Origin: Methanobrevibacter sp.
GTDB taxonomy: Archaea; Methanobacteriota; Methanobacteria; Methanobacteriales; Methanobacteriaceae
Length of the DNA: 11,867 nt
Direction of reading: 5' to 3'
NCBI GenBank assembly: GCA_031261945.1
Contig: JAISIQ010000109.1
Coordinates: forward strand, 1-11,867
A program made the translations under genes and the position numbers. Shown in pieces: positions 1 to 7,173 of the stretch (position 1 is its first letter; each line of letters begins with the position of its first letter). The notes below the pieces were generated by a model. The model did not search any database, was not told where the DNA came from, and worked only from the letters and a program-made list of their open reading frames with translations.

Positions 1-2
1 CA

Positions 3-386
3 AGTGTAAATGATAAATCATCAACTAAACTCAAAGAGGGAGATGTAATAGCTATTGAACCTTTTGTAACAGATGGTGTTGGTTGGGTTGGAGATGCTAA
101 AGGAACATATATATACAAATTTATGAAAGACAAACCATTTAGAATGGTTCAAACCAAAAAAGTCTTAGATGAAATAAAAACAAATTATCCTCACTTTCAC
201 TTCTCAGCACGATGGTTAACAGAAAAGTTCAATGCAAATAGACTAAATAGCTCTCTGCGTCAGCTATCTCAAGCTATGGCTATTTATCCTTACCCTGCAC
301 TCAAAGAAAAAGCAAATAGCTGGGTTGCTCAAAAAGAACATACTGTAATTGTTGAAGCTGATGGATGTAAAATTATTACTAAATAG
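3..386 (+). CDS. map: Methionine aminopeptidase, type II (C-terminal part)
   Basis: The gene enters from the left edge; the reading frame is open from base 3 and ends at TAG 384-386, leaving about 127 C-terminal residues. The enzyme removes the initiator methionine from nascent cytosolic proteins using a two-metal centre. Two late metal-ligand glutamates of the pita-bread fold are visible: the Glu in the segment AIEPFVTDG (codon at 57-59) and the Glu in KEHTVIV near the end. The stretch YKFMKDKP followed by VLDEI, then PHFHFSARWL, is typical of archaeal type II enzymes. An ATG at 123 lies inside this domain and is not the real start. The gene is convergent with frhB, and no operon partner is visible. 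The family call is secure; the N-terminal half with the other ligands is outside the window. Confidence 0.93.
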   Translation, partial: SVNDKSSTKLKEGDVIAIEPFVTDGVGWVGDAKGTYIYKFMKDKPFRMVQTKKVLDEIKTNYPHFHFSARWLTEKFNANRLNSSLRQLSQAMAIYPYPALKEKANSWVAQKEHTVIVEADGCKIITK

Positions 387-454
387 CTATTATAAAATTT
401 TACTAAATAGTTATTCTAATATTAATAATAATACTACTATTAATCCTTTAATAG

Positions 455-757
455 CTTACCAATAATGCTAATAATGCTAATAATATCCATATAACTACTA
501 ATACTAATAATATTATTACTACTATTACTACTATTACTAATATTACAACTACGATTACCCCTACTATTACCATTACTATTAATATTACTATTAATATTCT
601 CAATAATAGAAATAATAGTAAAGATAGTAAAAATACTAATTATAATATAAATAATACTAATTTTAATAATGGCAATAATTTTAAGGATGTTAATAATTAT
701 AATAATTATGATATTAATAATATTAATAATTATAATCCTAATCTAAAAATAATATAA
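455..757 (+). repeat. Phased Asn/Thr/Ile-codon repeat tract, open for 100 codons
   Basis: Between an in-frame TAG at 452-454 and the TAA at 755-757, one plus-strand frame stays open for 100 codons even though the DNA is extremely AT-rich. The codons are mostly AAT, ATT and ACT, giving runs such as ITTITTITN and later NNYNNYDINNINNY. There is no in-frame ATG and no ribosome binding site. It could be a trinucleotide repeat that stays open because its units avoid TAA in this frame, or a degraded low-complexity tail of a lost surface protein. I call it a repeat rather than a gene. Confidence 0.45.
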
Positions 758-873
758 ATACTTCTTTTAAAAATAAAAATAGTTTAATAAAAATACTTAT
801 AATGAAAATTAAGAAAAATTAAGTAATAACTATGAATTAAATAAGAATTAGATAAATAAAATTAGAAATATTA

Positions 874-899
874 AATAAAAAAAATAAAAAAAAGAATAA
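874..899 (-). terminator. T-rich terminator after frhB
   Basis: Read on the minus strand, the bases just after the frhB stop form long T runs broken by single A and C residues: a T8 run, then another T8 run, both within about 30 bases of the stop. Oligo-T tracts without a required hairpin are the usual archaeal intrinsic terminator. It is placed to end the frhADGB transcript. Confidence 0.6.
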
Positions 900-905
900 A
901 AGAAA

Positions 906-1751
906 TTAGAATGGAACAGGAAGTCCCATATCTCTTCTTTTATCAATTTCTTTTTGTGATTTATCTTTCTTGGAAGTAGATAGCTTTTCAAGTAAGCCAA
1001 GTCCAGGTTTAACATCATCCATAGATTTGGTTTCAATAATTCCTGCATCAACTGCATCTTTGAATATTGAAGCACCAGTATCGGTTCTTGTTAAAACAGT
1101 GGACCATCCAGCAGGTGAACCTACAGATCCTGTAGATACATCAGCGAGTTCTGCTGTGTAGTCCTTACAGACATTACATCCTGCTTGTTCATATCCATGA
1201 GTTTCTTTTAATGGAATGTTAAGCTCATCATCTTGAGTATTTACTATAAATTTACCCATACCTATGTCCATTTTTTCAACTGACTCCAATGAAGAATTCA
1301 TTTTCTCATCGACAAAAGTTTCTAATGAAGCACGTGGGAAGTTTTCCATACAGAAAATACCAACAATAAGTGCTAATTTATCAGCTATGAATCTTGTTCC
1401 AAATGGATAAGATTGCATTTTTCTGATTCCCATTAATTGACATGGAATACCAACAGTTCCGACTTTTTCAAGACCATATTGTCTAACAGCTTCTTTTAAC
1501 ATCCAAACATTTGGAGAGAATGTGTATTTAGTTCCTGCAGCAGAGATAAGTTCTTCTGGAGTCATAGCTACGAGAGGTTCTGGTTTCCATTCTTCTTCAC
1601 CAGGTCCAGCAACTACTGCTCCTTCAATAATCTTTTCTTCTAATGCATAGGATAATAAAGCTGTGACAATTCCACCGTCTTGTGCGACATTTTGGATTGC
1701 TTTATCAGTAGCTCTTGCAGATATTGCTTCTTTATAAGTTCCTAATACCAT
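906..1751 (-). CDS. frhB: F420-reducing hydrogenase, beta subunit FrhB
   Basis: FrhB is the F420-binding, FAD-containing subunit of the cytosolic F420-reducing [NiFe] hydrogenase. It passes electrons from the FrhG clusters through its own [4Fe-4S] cluster to FAD and then to coenzyme F420. The 281-residue length is the usual family length. Four cysteines fit the cluster ligands: C104 in GIPCQ, C134 in GIFCMENF, and C192 and C195 in GCNVCKDY. The conserved segment [17 protein letters not shown] follows at 204-220. The ATG at 1751 is preceded by a strong GGAGG about 7 bases upstream, and only 11 bases separate it from the frhG stop. It is the last gene of the canonical A-D-G-B order and is followed by a T-rich terminator. 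It belongs to the wider FrhB/FdhB flavoprotein family, but the operon context fixes the identity. Confidence 0.97.
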   Translation of the reverse strand: MVLGTYKEAISARATDKAIQNVAQDGGIVTALLSYALEEKIIEGAVVAGPGEEEWKPEPLVAMTPEELISAAGTKYTFSPNVWMLKEAVRQYGLEKVGTVGIPCQLMGIRKMQSYPFGTRFIADKLALIVGIFCMENFPRASLETFVDEKMNSSLESVEKMDIGMGKFIVNTQDDELNIPLKETHGYEQAGCNVCKDYTAELADVSTGSVGSPAGWSTVLTRTDTGASIFKDAVDAGIIETKSMDDVKPGLGLLEKLSTSKKDKSQKEIDKRRDMGLPVPF

Positions 1752-1762
1752 CTTTAATCCTC

Positions 1763-2611
1763 CTATAGTCCTAAGTCCTGTTTGATTCTGTCTTCAGGGA
1801 ACCAGCTACGTGGACAGTGAGTATTACAAACACCACATTTGATACATCTGTCTTTATTAACTTCTGGTCTTCCTTCTAACATTTTAATAGCTCTTGTTTG
1901 ACAAGCCATAGCACAGGTTCCGCAACCAGTACAAAGAGCTTTGTTGACTATATTAGTTTGTAAGTCACATCCACAGTTAGATGAGCAAGCTGCCATATCT
2001 AACATAGGTTGTAAGTAATCCATATCTCCGTTAATTAAAGCAACTACAGATTTAGCTACAATTTCTGGAGAAACTGGGCAACCTGGGATTGCTAAGTCAA
2101 CTTTTATCAAATCAGCTATTGGTACAAAGGATTCATGTTTAGGTTGAGCTTGTTGTCCACCTTTTGAAAATCTAGTGAAACAACCATTCATTGCACAAGA
2201 TCCATATGCACATACTAATCCTGCTTTTTCTCTTAATTTTTTAAGTTCATGTAAACTATGTTCATCTTGTAAACAGACAGAACCTTCTACTAATGCTAAG
2301 TCCATTTCTGGCATATCATCAATAGCATATGGGTTATTTTCATCATCATACCATACATCTACTAAGGTTTGTCCATAAACTATATCTACCATATTAGTGA
2401 GTAACTCAGCTAAAATATCATAATTTTCAGTTAATGCTATTCCATCACCAGTACATCCACTTAAATGGAAATATCCTATTTTTGGTTTATCAGCCACTTT
2501 TCCAACCTCCTGTTGTGAAGATTTATCATCTTTTGGCTTTTCTGGGTTAGCTTCAGCTTCAGCTGTTTGTTTTTTTCCGAATCCAAAGAATCTTTTTATT
2601 TTTTCAAACAT
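1763..2611 (-). CDS. frhG: F420-reducing hydrogenase, gamma (small) subunit FrhG
   Basis: FrhG is the electron-transfer small subunit between the FrhA nickel site and FrhB. In the 282-residue reading, C53 in SGCTGD, C113 in VEGSVC, and Cys residues in AYGSC and [10 protein letters not shown] fit the proximal cluster. D56 stands where other [NiFe] small subunits have the second Cys, matching the Asp ligand (Asp60, from memory) described for Methanothermobacter FrhG. Two ferredoxin-type motifs follow: C227, C230, C233, C237 and C256, C259, C262, C266. The ATG at 2611 lies 2 bases after the frhD stop, behind AGGGG. The first 38 residues are a Lys/Glu-rich, low-complexity leader, and a GTG at 2497 with an ideal GGAGGT offers a second start giving 244 residues. 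The product is certain; the start is not. Confidence 0.95.
   Translation of the reverse strand: MFEKIKRFFGFGKKQTAEAEANPEKPKDDKSSQQEVGKVADKPKIGYFHLSGCTGDGIALTENYDILAELLTNMVDIVYGQTLVDVWYDDENNPYAIDDMPEMDLALVEGSVCLQDEHSLHELKKLREKAGLVCAYGSCAMNGCFTRFSKGGQQAQPKHESFVPIADLIKVDLAIPGCPVSPEIVAKSVVALINGDMDYLQPMLDMAACSSNCGCDLQTNIVNKALCTGCGTCAMACQTRAIKMLEGRPEVNKDRCIKCGVCNTHCPRSWFPEDRIKQDLGL
2495..2510 (-). promoter_or_regulatory. Internal ribosome binding site and GTG start in frhG
   Basis: On the minus strand GGAGGT occupies 2510-2505 and is followed, 7 bases later, by GTG at 2497-2495, in frame with frhG (codon 39). This is a closer match to the anti-Shine-Dalgarno sequence than the AGGGG in front of the annotated ATG. 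The protein it would start, [14 protein letters not shown], begins right at the conserved core fold. It could be the main start, a second start, or a chance match in codons for Gln, Glu, Val and Gly. Confidence 0.55.
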
Positions 2612-2613
2612 TG

Positions 2614-3084
2614 CTAAACCCCTATTTCTTTTAAAATCATTTCAATGGCTTTGGGAATTGCTGCTTCAACAGGTTCAGTTAAACCCATTTCAACATTTGG
2701 TGCAGAAATCTCTTTAGGTTTACAGCCAACAATAATAACCTCTATATCTTTAGCTAAATCATGTAGAGGTTCTTCAACTGGCCATGTGTGAGCATTTTCA
2801 TATGCTCCTTTTGGCATGTCATAAGGAGAGAATATTTTCAAAGTTCCAGGTTCTGCCTTGAACTCAACAACATCAACAACTATTAACTTTTTCCAACTTT
2901 CATTGGGTAGAGTAAATACAAAGTGTGTTCCACCAGTTCCAGCATCAATAAACATTGTGCTTTCTGGCATATCTTTATCTTCAAAATATTCTTCTAATGC
3001 ATTAATTACTGAAGGTCCAAAACCATCATCTTTAAAGAGGACGTTTCCACATCCAACAACTAATGTTTCTGCATCATAAGGCAT
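2614..3084 (-). CDS. frhD: F420-hydrogenase maturation endopeptidase FrhD
   Basis: FrhD is the nickel-sensing protease that trims the C-terminal extension of the FrhA precursor once the NiFe centre is in place. It is a 156-residue member of the HycI/HupD (M52) family. The N-terminal signature is [13 protein letters not shown] at 11-23, followed by a second acidic strand with D71 in VVDVVEF and H99 in ENAHTWP, which fit the Asp and His nickel contacts of the family. The ATG at 3084 has an AAAGGGA site upstream. The gene sits between frhA and frhG, 65 bases after frhA and 2 bases before frhG, suggesting translational coupling with frhG. It is not part of the mature enzyme. Its likely substrate is the FrhA product encoded next door. 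Confidence 0.94.
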   Translation of the reverse strand: MPYDAETLVVGCGNVLFKDDGFGPSVINALEEYFEDKDMPESTMFIDAGTGGTHFVFTLPNESWKKLIVVDVVEFKAEPGTLKIFSPYDMPKGAYENAHTWPVEEPLHDLAKDIEVIIVGCKPKEISAPNVEMGLTEPVEAAIPKAIEMILKEIGV

Positions 3085-3149
3085 ATTATTCCCTTTATTA
3101 ATTCCCTTTGATTAATTATAATGAAATTTATAAATGAAATTTATTACAA

Positions 3150-4367
3150 TTAGAGTCTTACCATATCATTTTTAATAACACTCTTGTCTTCATCATCTAC
3201 TACCATTACATGAGTAGCACAGGATAAACAAGGGTCATAAGCTCGTATAACATGAGGTCCGTAATCATAATGGAAACCTTCAGTTGCAGGACCCATAGTT
3301 GGAATATTCCAAGTAGTAGGTACTAAAGCACTGTAATATTGGGTTTTACCATCAGCAACTTGTGCCATGTGAATATCGGTTCCTCTTGGTCCTTCTATAA
3401 CACCAATACCGAGTTTATTTGTTCCTCTTGGGTCATGATCAGCATAAACAGGAGCTGAAGTATCTAACTCATCTAAAATAGCTATTGCTCTAGATAAATA
3501 AGTCTTCATTTCTATTGCTCTAGCCATATGTTGAGCAACTACACCTTTTTCAGAGAATCCTCCGAATTTAGCAGCTCTTGCTCTTGGACCTACTTCTACA
3601 TTAATTCCATCATATAATGGGATTGTAGAACAAGCACGTTTAGCTATATCAGCATCATCATACCAACTTTCAGGCATAATTTCAGTAAATCTATCTAAGT
3701 CAAAGAAATCTCTTTTACCATAGATTTTATCACTTGCCATAATAGGTTGATCATGGACACCTAAACCTTTAGGTAAGTCTTTATCAGCTATTAAGCCTGC
3801 CATAAGATCAACATGATCATTTACTTTAGGAACTAAAGCTTTTAATCTTGAATATAATTTTTTTCTAGCTAATTCACTAATATTTTTAGCCATACCACCA
3901 ATTCTAATATCAGATGGGTGGATACCTTCACCAGCTACCATATCAACAACATATTGCATGTTTTTTCTGATTTCAGAAACGCTTTCTACAGCAGTAGCAA
4001 ACAAGTTTTCTGGTACAAAATCAGTAGCTATTAAAAAGTGATGTATTGCATGACTGTTTACAGTATGCGCAGCTAAAGTTAGCTCTCTCAACAATTGACC
4101 GGCTTTTGGAACCTCAATATCTAATGAGTCGTCCATTGCCTCTACGGAAGCTAGAGTATGAGGAATTGGGCATACACCACAAATTCTCTGGGCAATAACT
4201 GGAGCCATTTCAGGTGCTTTACCAGTTACAATCTTCTCTAAGCCTCTAACAGGAGTTATACTAAAGTATCTCCCTTTGGTAACTATCCCTGCATCATCGA
4301 CTTCCATGACAAGCTCTGCATGTCCTTCCTGACGAGATGTCGGAGATATAACTATTTTTTCGCTCAA
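3150..4367 (-). CDS. frhA: F420-reducing hydrogenase, alpha (large) subunit FrhA
   Basis: FrhA holds the [NiFe] active site that splits H2 in hydrogenotrophic methanogenesis. Using the TTG at 4367 the protein has 405 residues and starts [12 protein letters not shown]. The nickel ligands are C63 and C66 in RICGVC and C380 and C383 in DPCLSCATH. The 19 residues after H386 are the extension expected to be removed by FrhD. I prefer TTG 4367 over the GTG at 4376 because the GTG lies inside the ribosome binding site AGAGGTG (4380-4374), while the TTG is 6 bases after it; 405 residues also fits what I recall of the Methanothermobacter protein. It is the first gene of frhADGB, with its own promoter and a leader of roughly 70 bases. 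Confidence 0.97.
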   Translation of the reverse strand: MSEKIVISPTSRQEGHAELVMEVDDAGIVTKGRYFSITPVRGLEKIVTGKAPEMAPVIAQRICGVCPIPHTLASVEAMDDSLDIEVPKAGQLLRELTLAAHTVNSHAIHHFLIATDFVPENLFATAVESVSEIRKNMQYVVDMVAGEGIHPSDIRIGGMAKNISELARKKLYSRLKALVPKVNDHVDLMAGLIADKDLPKGLGVHDQPIMASDKIYGKRDFFDLDRFTEIMPESWYDDADIAKRACSTIPLYDGINVEVGPRARAAKFGGFSEKGVVAQHMARAIEMKTYLSRAIAILDELDTSAPVYADHDPRGTNKLGIGVIEGPRGTDIHMAQVADGKTQYYSALVPTTWNIPTMGPATEGFHYDYGPHVIRAYDPCLSCATHVMVVDDEDKSVIKNDMVRL

Positions 4368-4373
4368 ATGTGT

Positions 4374-4380
4374 CACCTCT
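4374..4380 (-). promoter_or_regulatory. Ribosome binding site of frhA, start-deciding
   Basis: AGAGGTG on the minus strand, followed by ACACAT and then TTG. The GTG of the binding site itself is in frame and would be called as a start by simple ORF finding, adding three residues (MTH). A nearly identical string (AAGAGGTGACAC then TTG) precedes the divergent gene at 5116, which supports the TTG reading for both. Confidence 0.75.
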
Positions 4381-5106
4381 TTATTTATTAAAAATTAGAA
4401 AATAACAATTATATTTATCTATGAATGTATATTAATAAAGTTTTCTTTTGAAACAAAAAGAAACATTTATATATGATAAGAATTCCTTAGGTATATCAAA
4501 ATTTTATCCCATTGATTAAATCAAGTAATAGGCTGATTAAAGAATAATGAAGCAATAAAGCTACAAAAAATAAAACTACAAAAATAGGAGTAAAAGGAAC
4601 AATGGGAATAATGAGAATAATAGGAATATGAAAATAATTAATAGAAATAATAGAAATACGATCGAAATAAAAATAATAGAATAAAATAGAATAAAATTAA
4701 TAAAATAATAAGAATAATAAGAATAATAAAAATAAAAATAAAAATAATTAATAAAAATATCATTAATTAATAATAAAATTAATAATAATAATTAAAATAA
4801 TAATGACAATGATGATAATTAATAATGATAATGATGATAATGATAAAAAAAATAATAATAAAAAGTAATAAAAATTCCAATTAATATCATATTAATATCA
4901 TATTTATTATCATATTATATTAAATCATGATTATTACCATATTTATCATGATAAATAATTTAAAAAGAAATATAAAAAATTTAAGGAAAAAGTAATCTAT
5001 AAATACTATATTAACCATATAATAATCATATATTTATTTCTAAGATAAATAAATTTAAAAAAATATTTAGTATTTATAAAAACAATATGTTTTGTGATTT
5101 TAAGAG
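4381..5106. other. Divergent intergenic region with purine-rich simple repeats
   Basis: About 730 bases separate frhA from the gene at 5116, transcribed the other way. The frhA promoter is at the left end. From about 4553 to 4860 the plus strand is made almost wholly of A, G and T with very few C, in degenerate units such as AATAATAGA, AATAAGAAT and AATGATGAT. From 4861 to 5000 the composition becomes AT with repeated ATATCATATT-like words. I find no open frame of coding character, no tRNA and no CRISPR. A TATTTATAAA at 5071-5080 could be the TATA box of the 5116 gene but would give a very short leader. Confidence 0.6.
4466..4475 (-). promoter_or_regulatory. TATA box of the frh operon
   Basis: CATATATAAA on the minus strand is the best TATA-like element upstream of frhA. 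A start of transcription about 25 bases downstream would fall near 4440, giving a leader of about 70 bases before the TTG. No clear inverted repeat for a regulator was seen around it. Confidence 0.5.
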
Positions 5107-5115
5107 GTGACACTA

Positions 5116-5553
5116 TTGAAAAATTCAAATATTATTATTTCAGTTATTGTAGTTTTATGTATAGCTGGAGGAGTAACTGCTTATCAAGTCCTTAACCCTA
5201 ATGACAGTGTATTTTCAAATTTAGAAGGTTTTACACCTTCAGAAACTGTAGATACTAGTGTTAGTGAAGGTGAAGGAGACTCTACAGGTGGAGGATCAAA
5301 CGACGGTTCAGCTTCAAGTAATGGAGGAAGTAGCTCCAATGGTAATGGCGGAGGAAGTAGCGGAGGATCTGGAATAGCTTCTTCAGAAGCCAAACAAATA
5401 GCTACAAAATACATTGGAGAACCAGGAGCTTATGCTGGAACACCAAAAAAATCATCTAATGGAAATTGGATTGTTCCTATCTATGATAAAAATGGAAACT
5501 TAATGGGCGGAGCAGAAATAGACTCCAAAGGTAATTATATAGGCTTAGGATAA
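5116..5553 (+). CDS. Membrane-anchored protein with C-terminal PepSY-like domain
   Basis: The 145-residue protein starts at TTG 5116, 6 bases after AGAGGTG; an in-frame GTG at 5107 is part of that binding site. Residues 5-24 (IIISVIVVLCIAGGVTAYQV) form one hydrophobic segment, either a membrane anchor or an uncleaved signal. Residues about 50-86 are a Gly/Ser/Asn-rich flexible linker. Residues 88-145 form a small domain of PepSY-like pattern, with a helix SEAKQIATKYIGEP and then strands around NGNWIVPIYDKNG and GGAEID. The domain is probably displayed outside the cell on the linker. The next gene encodes the same domain alone (22 of 48 residues identical, no gaps). PepSY domains are often linked to protease inhibition or cell-surface roles, but no function can be assigned here. 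Confidence 0.8.
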   Translation: MKNSNIIISVIVVLCIAGGVTAYQVLNPNDSVFSNLEGFTPSETVDTSVSEGEGDSTGGGSNDGSASSNGGSSSNGNGGGSSGGSGIASSEAKQIATKYIGEPGAYAGTPKKSSNGNWIVPIYDKNGNLMGGAEIDSKGNYIGLG

Positions 5554-5592
5554 TAAAATAAACTTATTAACCTATGAAATGAGGCGGACCAT

Positions 5593-5778
5593 ATGATAAA
5601 TAATGAAAAAGTAAAAGAAATAGCTAATAGCTATAATACAGAACCAGAACATGAAACTGGAAATCCTGAAAAATTAGATAATGGAAATTGGTATGTTCCA
5701 TTTCTAAATAAAGATGGAAAAATAGTTAGTGGTCTTGAAATTGATGTTAAAACTGGAAAAAATCTCAGTTTAGTATAG
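5593..5778 (+). CDS. Standalone PepSY-like mini-protein
   Basis: A 61-residue protein with no signal peptide or membrane segment, so probably cytosolic. Nearly its whole length matches the C-terminal domain of the preceding gene: residues 6-53 align without gaps to residues 91-138 there, with 22 of 48 identical, including EP, the NGNW-x-VP block and G-x-EID. The start ATG 5593 follows GAGG at 5581-5584 by 8 bases. It lies 39 bases after the upstream gene and about 36 before the PAC2 gene, so all three are probably one transcript. The pair looks like a tandem duplication followed by gain or loss of the membrane anchor and linker. It has real coding character despite its small size, but its function is unknown. 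Confidence 0.75.
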   Translation: MINNEKVKEIANSYNTEPEHETGNPEKLDNGNWYVPFLNKDGKIVSGLEIDVKTGKNLSLV

Positions 5779-5814
5779 AATAGCTATTTTCAATTAAATA
5801 AAGGGACTGATTTG

Positions 5815-6528
5815 ATGATAGTGGAAACAACGACTGAATGTTGTAAAATAGTATCTGAAGATATTGAAGATGCAATTGTTTTAGAAGGATCACCTGGAGC
5901 TGGACTAATTGGAAATATAATTGGTTGGTTACTTGTAGATGCTTTAAAAATGCGAGAAATCGGTTATATTGAATCTAAATATTTTCCTCCTTTAGCTGTT
6001 TTATATAATGGATTAGCTTTACATCCTTTTAGAATATATGAAAGTGAAGGAATAGTATTATTTTTATCAGATTTCATAGTTCCACAAAATGTTGTTTTTG
6101 ATATGACAAATTCAATTGTTGATTGGATGGACAAAAACAATAGTAAAGAGCTAATAACTTTTAATAGTGCAATTGTTCGGGAAAAAACAAATCCTGCATC
6201 TGCAGTAGCTAATTCAAAAGATAAATTAGATGCATTAAAAGAACAAAATATTCCAATACTTCCAATGGGAAATCTAAATGGAATATCTGGAACTTTACTT
6301 ACTCAGACAGCTATTAAAAACATTCCTGCAACTTGCATACTTGCAGAGACCCTTAGCCAATATCCAGATCCACGAGCTGCAGCAGATGTTGTTCAAACTC
6401 TTAATAATATAACTGGATTAGAAGTTGATAATGGCCCTCTGATAAAAGAAGCTGAAGGAATCGAATCAAGACTACAAAAATTAGCTGAAGAGGTTAAAAA
6501 AGAACCACAACCTCCTATTTATATGTAA
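5815..6528 (+). CDS. PAC2-family (proteasome assembly chaperone-like) protein
   Basis: A 237-residue soluble protein. The N-terminal third carries [19 protein letters not shown] (about 22-40), followed by the [14 protein letters not shown] block and a later [14 protein letters not shown] block, the pattern of archaeal PAC2/COG2047 proteins, related to eukaryotic proteasome assembly chaperone 2. The last 30 residues are charged and helical, then end in the Pro-rich tail PQPPIYM. Archaeal relatives have been linked to proteasome assembly or are uncharacterised. The start is ambiguous: TTG 5812 and ATG 5815 are adjacent and in frame, both behind AGGGA at 5802-5806; I take the ATG. It follows the two PepSY-like genes closely and is followed by T-rich terminator DNA. 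The family call is firm; the link to the PepSY-like genes is inference. Confidence 0.88.
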   Translation: MIVETTTECCKIVSEDIEDAIVLEGSPGAGLIGNIIGWLLVDALKMREIGYIESKYFPPLAVLYNGLALHPFRIYESEGIVLFLSDFIVPQNVVFDMTNSIVDWMDKNNSKELITFNSAIVREKTNPASAVANSKDKLDALKEQNIPILPMGNLNGISGTLLTQTAIKNIPATCILAETLSQYPDPRAAADVVQTLNNITGLEVDNGPLIKEAEGIESRLQKLAEEVKKEPQPPIYM

Positions 6529-6575
6529 ATAGCTATTTTGAAATAATAGCTATTTTCATTTTTATTACTTTTTTA
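6527..6575 (+). terminator. Terminator region after the PAC2 gene
   Basis: The PAC2 stop is embedded in AAATAGCTATTTT, which recurs as AATAGCTATTTT at 6545-6556 and is followed by T-rich sequence containing T5 and T6 runs to about 6574. AAATAGCTATTT is itself a perfect palindrome. The arrangement suits archaeal oligo-T termination; whether the palindrome matters is unknown. Confidence 0.5.
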
Positions 6576-6701
6576 GATATTTTTTTGATTTTAATATTAA
6601 AGTTTAAATACTAGTTTTGTAAAATTATAGAATAGTTGTTTTAGTAATATAGCTATTTTTAATAACAACTAAAAATCAAAGATTTTTAAAGTTATAAAAA
6701 T

Positions 6702-6717
6702 AAAAAATTTTTATAAA
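6702..6717 (+). promoter_or_regulatory. BRE/TATA promoter of tRNA-Arg
   Basis: AAAAAATTTTTATAAA matches the archaeal stable-RNA box A layout, an A-rich BRE followed by TTTATAAA at 6710-6717. Transcription starting about 25 bases downstream would begin near 6738-6742, a few bases before the mature tRNA 5' end at 6747. Confidence 0.65.
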
Positions 6718-6746
6718 CAACATTTTACATTTTTCAATTTTTAACG

Positions 6747-6821
6747 GGGCCTGTGGCCTAGTCTGGATATGGCGACGGACTTCTAATCCGTAGATCGAGG
6801 GTTCAAATCCCTCCAGGTCCG
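6747..6821 (+). tRNA. tRNA-Arg (anticodon TCT)
   Basis: The 75-base cloverleaf folds cleanly. Acceptor GGGCCTG pairs with CAGGTCC (one G-T wobble), followed by a discriminator G and no encoded CCA. The anticodon stem ACGGA/TCCGT encloses the loop CTTCTAA, giving anticodon TCT, which reads AGA and AGG. The variable loop is AGATC. The T arm GAGGG/CCCTC encloses TTCAAAT. The 3' half, from base 6783, is repeated exactly at 10696-10735, so this gene is the integration target of the element that follows. The tRNA remains complete because the element supplied the same 3' end, and a T6 run at 6835-6840 can terminate it. Confidence 0.96.
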
Positions 6822-6822
6822 T
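6783..6822 (+). repeat. attL, 40-bp direct repeat in the tRNA 3' half
   Basis: Forty bases, from the anticodon loop to one base beyond the tRNA, are identical to 10696-10735. The flanking bases on both sides differ (T versus C before, A versus T after), so 40 is the exact core. After a 9-base less-similar gap at the same offset, 14 more bases (TTATTTTTTAAATA, 6832-6845 and 10745-10758) are also identical. Confidence 0.92.
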
Positions 6823-6880
6823 ATTATTCTCTTATTTTTTAAATAGTTTTTTAATAATGAGTTGGCAATAAATAATCTAA

Positions 6881-7162
6881 AGTGGTTTTCATGATTCTAA
6901 TAACAACTTAACACACATTAGTAAAACACCTATTGGTAAAGAAAAACCCTTACACAACCTTATAAATAAGAATTTAGGAAGTATTTTTGGATTAAAATGT
7001 ATAAAAAATGAATTTTCCATTGATCATTTGAAAATAGATACTTTAGCTTATGATAAAAAGAACAATTCTTTTGTAATTATTTAAAATTTTTCACCTAGTT
7101 CAACTTCAAGTGAAAAAAATAAAAACACATTTTCTACAAAGCCTAATTCTAAAATAGTTTAG
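6881..7162 (+). pseudogene. Remnant of a PD-(D/E)XK-type nuclease-like gene
   Basis: One frame, open from 6881, reads NNNLTHISKTPIGKEKP, then LHNLINKNLGSIFGLK, then SIDHLKIDTLAYDKKNNSF and VII before TAA at 7082-7084. This matches, from memory, a family of restriction-nuclease-fold proteins in which EK-x-LQ-x-L-x-E-x-NLE-x-(I/L)FGL is followed by RIDTLAFD and FVIIEYK; the Asp and the Glu/Lys are the nuclease residues. Here the frame stops where the EYK should be. The same frame then continues FSPSSTSSEKNKNTFSTKP to TAG at 7160-7162, resembling a later block of the same family (FxSPSFTxYQK then NFKDLP). That suggests an internal deletion joined the two parts. No start codon is present in frame. 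It is clearly non-functional; the family call is moderate. Confidence 0.6.
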
Positions 7163-7173
7163 GGAATGATACT

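Larger units (their letters stand above)
387..905. other. Gene-poor AT-rich convergent intergenic region
   Basis: About 520 bases separate the convergent map and frhB stop codons. I see no gene with a start codon and ribosome binding site here. The DNA is dominated by AAT, ATT and ACT triplets. The part from about 430 to 600 is rich in A, C and T with almost no G on the plus strand, while 600-760 is AAT-rich. A T-rich terminator for frhB lies at its right end. No tRNA, CRISPR or known RNA fold was recognised. Confidence 0.7.

Noticed and set aside
430..760. CRISPR-like array
   Set aside because: The repeats are overlapping trinucleotides with no fixed repeat length and no regular spacers.
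848..1075. 75-residue minus-strand frame overlapping the frhB end
   Set aside because: It is out of frame with frhB, hydrophobic only because of the T-rich terminator, and has no ribosome binding site.
970..1161. Plus-strand frame inside frhB
   Set aside because: Antisense to a strongly conserved hydrogenase subunit with clear motifs; no ribosome binding site.
2858..3079. Plus-strand frame inside frhD
   Set aside because: Antisense to the frhD catalytic core; composition of a shadow frame. The same applies to 2175-2378 inside frhG.
4553..4860. CRISPR array or regulated leader upstream of frhA
   Set aside because: Units are degenerate simple repeats of variable length; no spacers and no stable hairpin were found.
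5184..5414. Pro-rich 76-residue minus-strand frame
   Set aside because: It is the antisense shadow of the Gly/Ser linker of the 5116 gene (GGA and GGT read as Pro-type codons).
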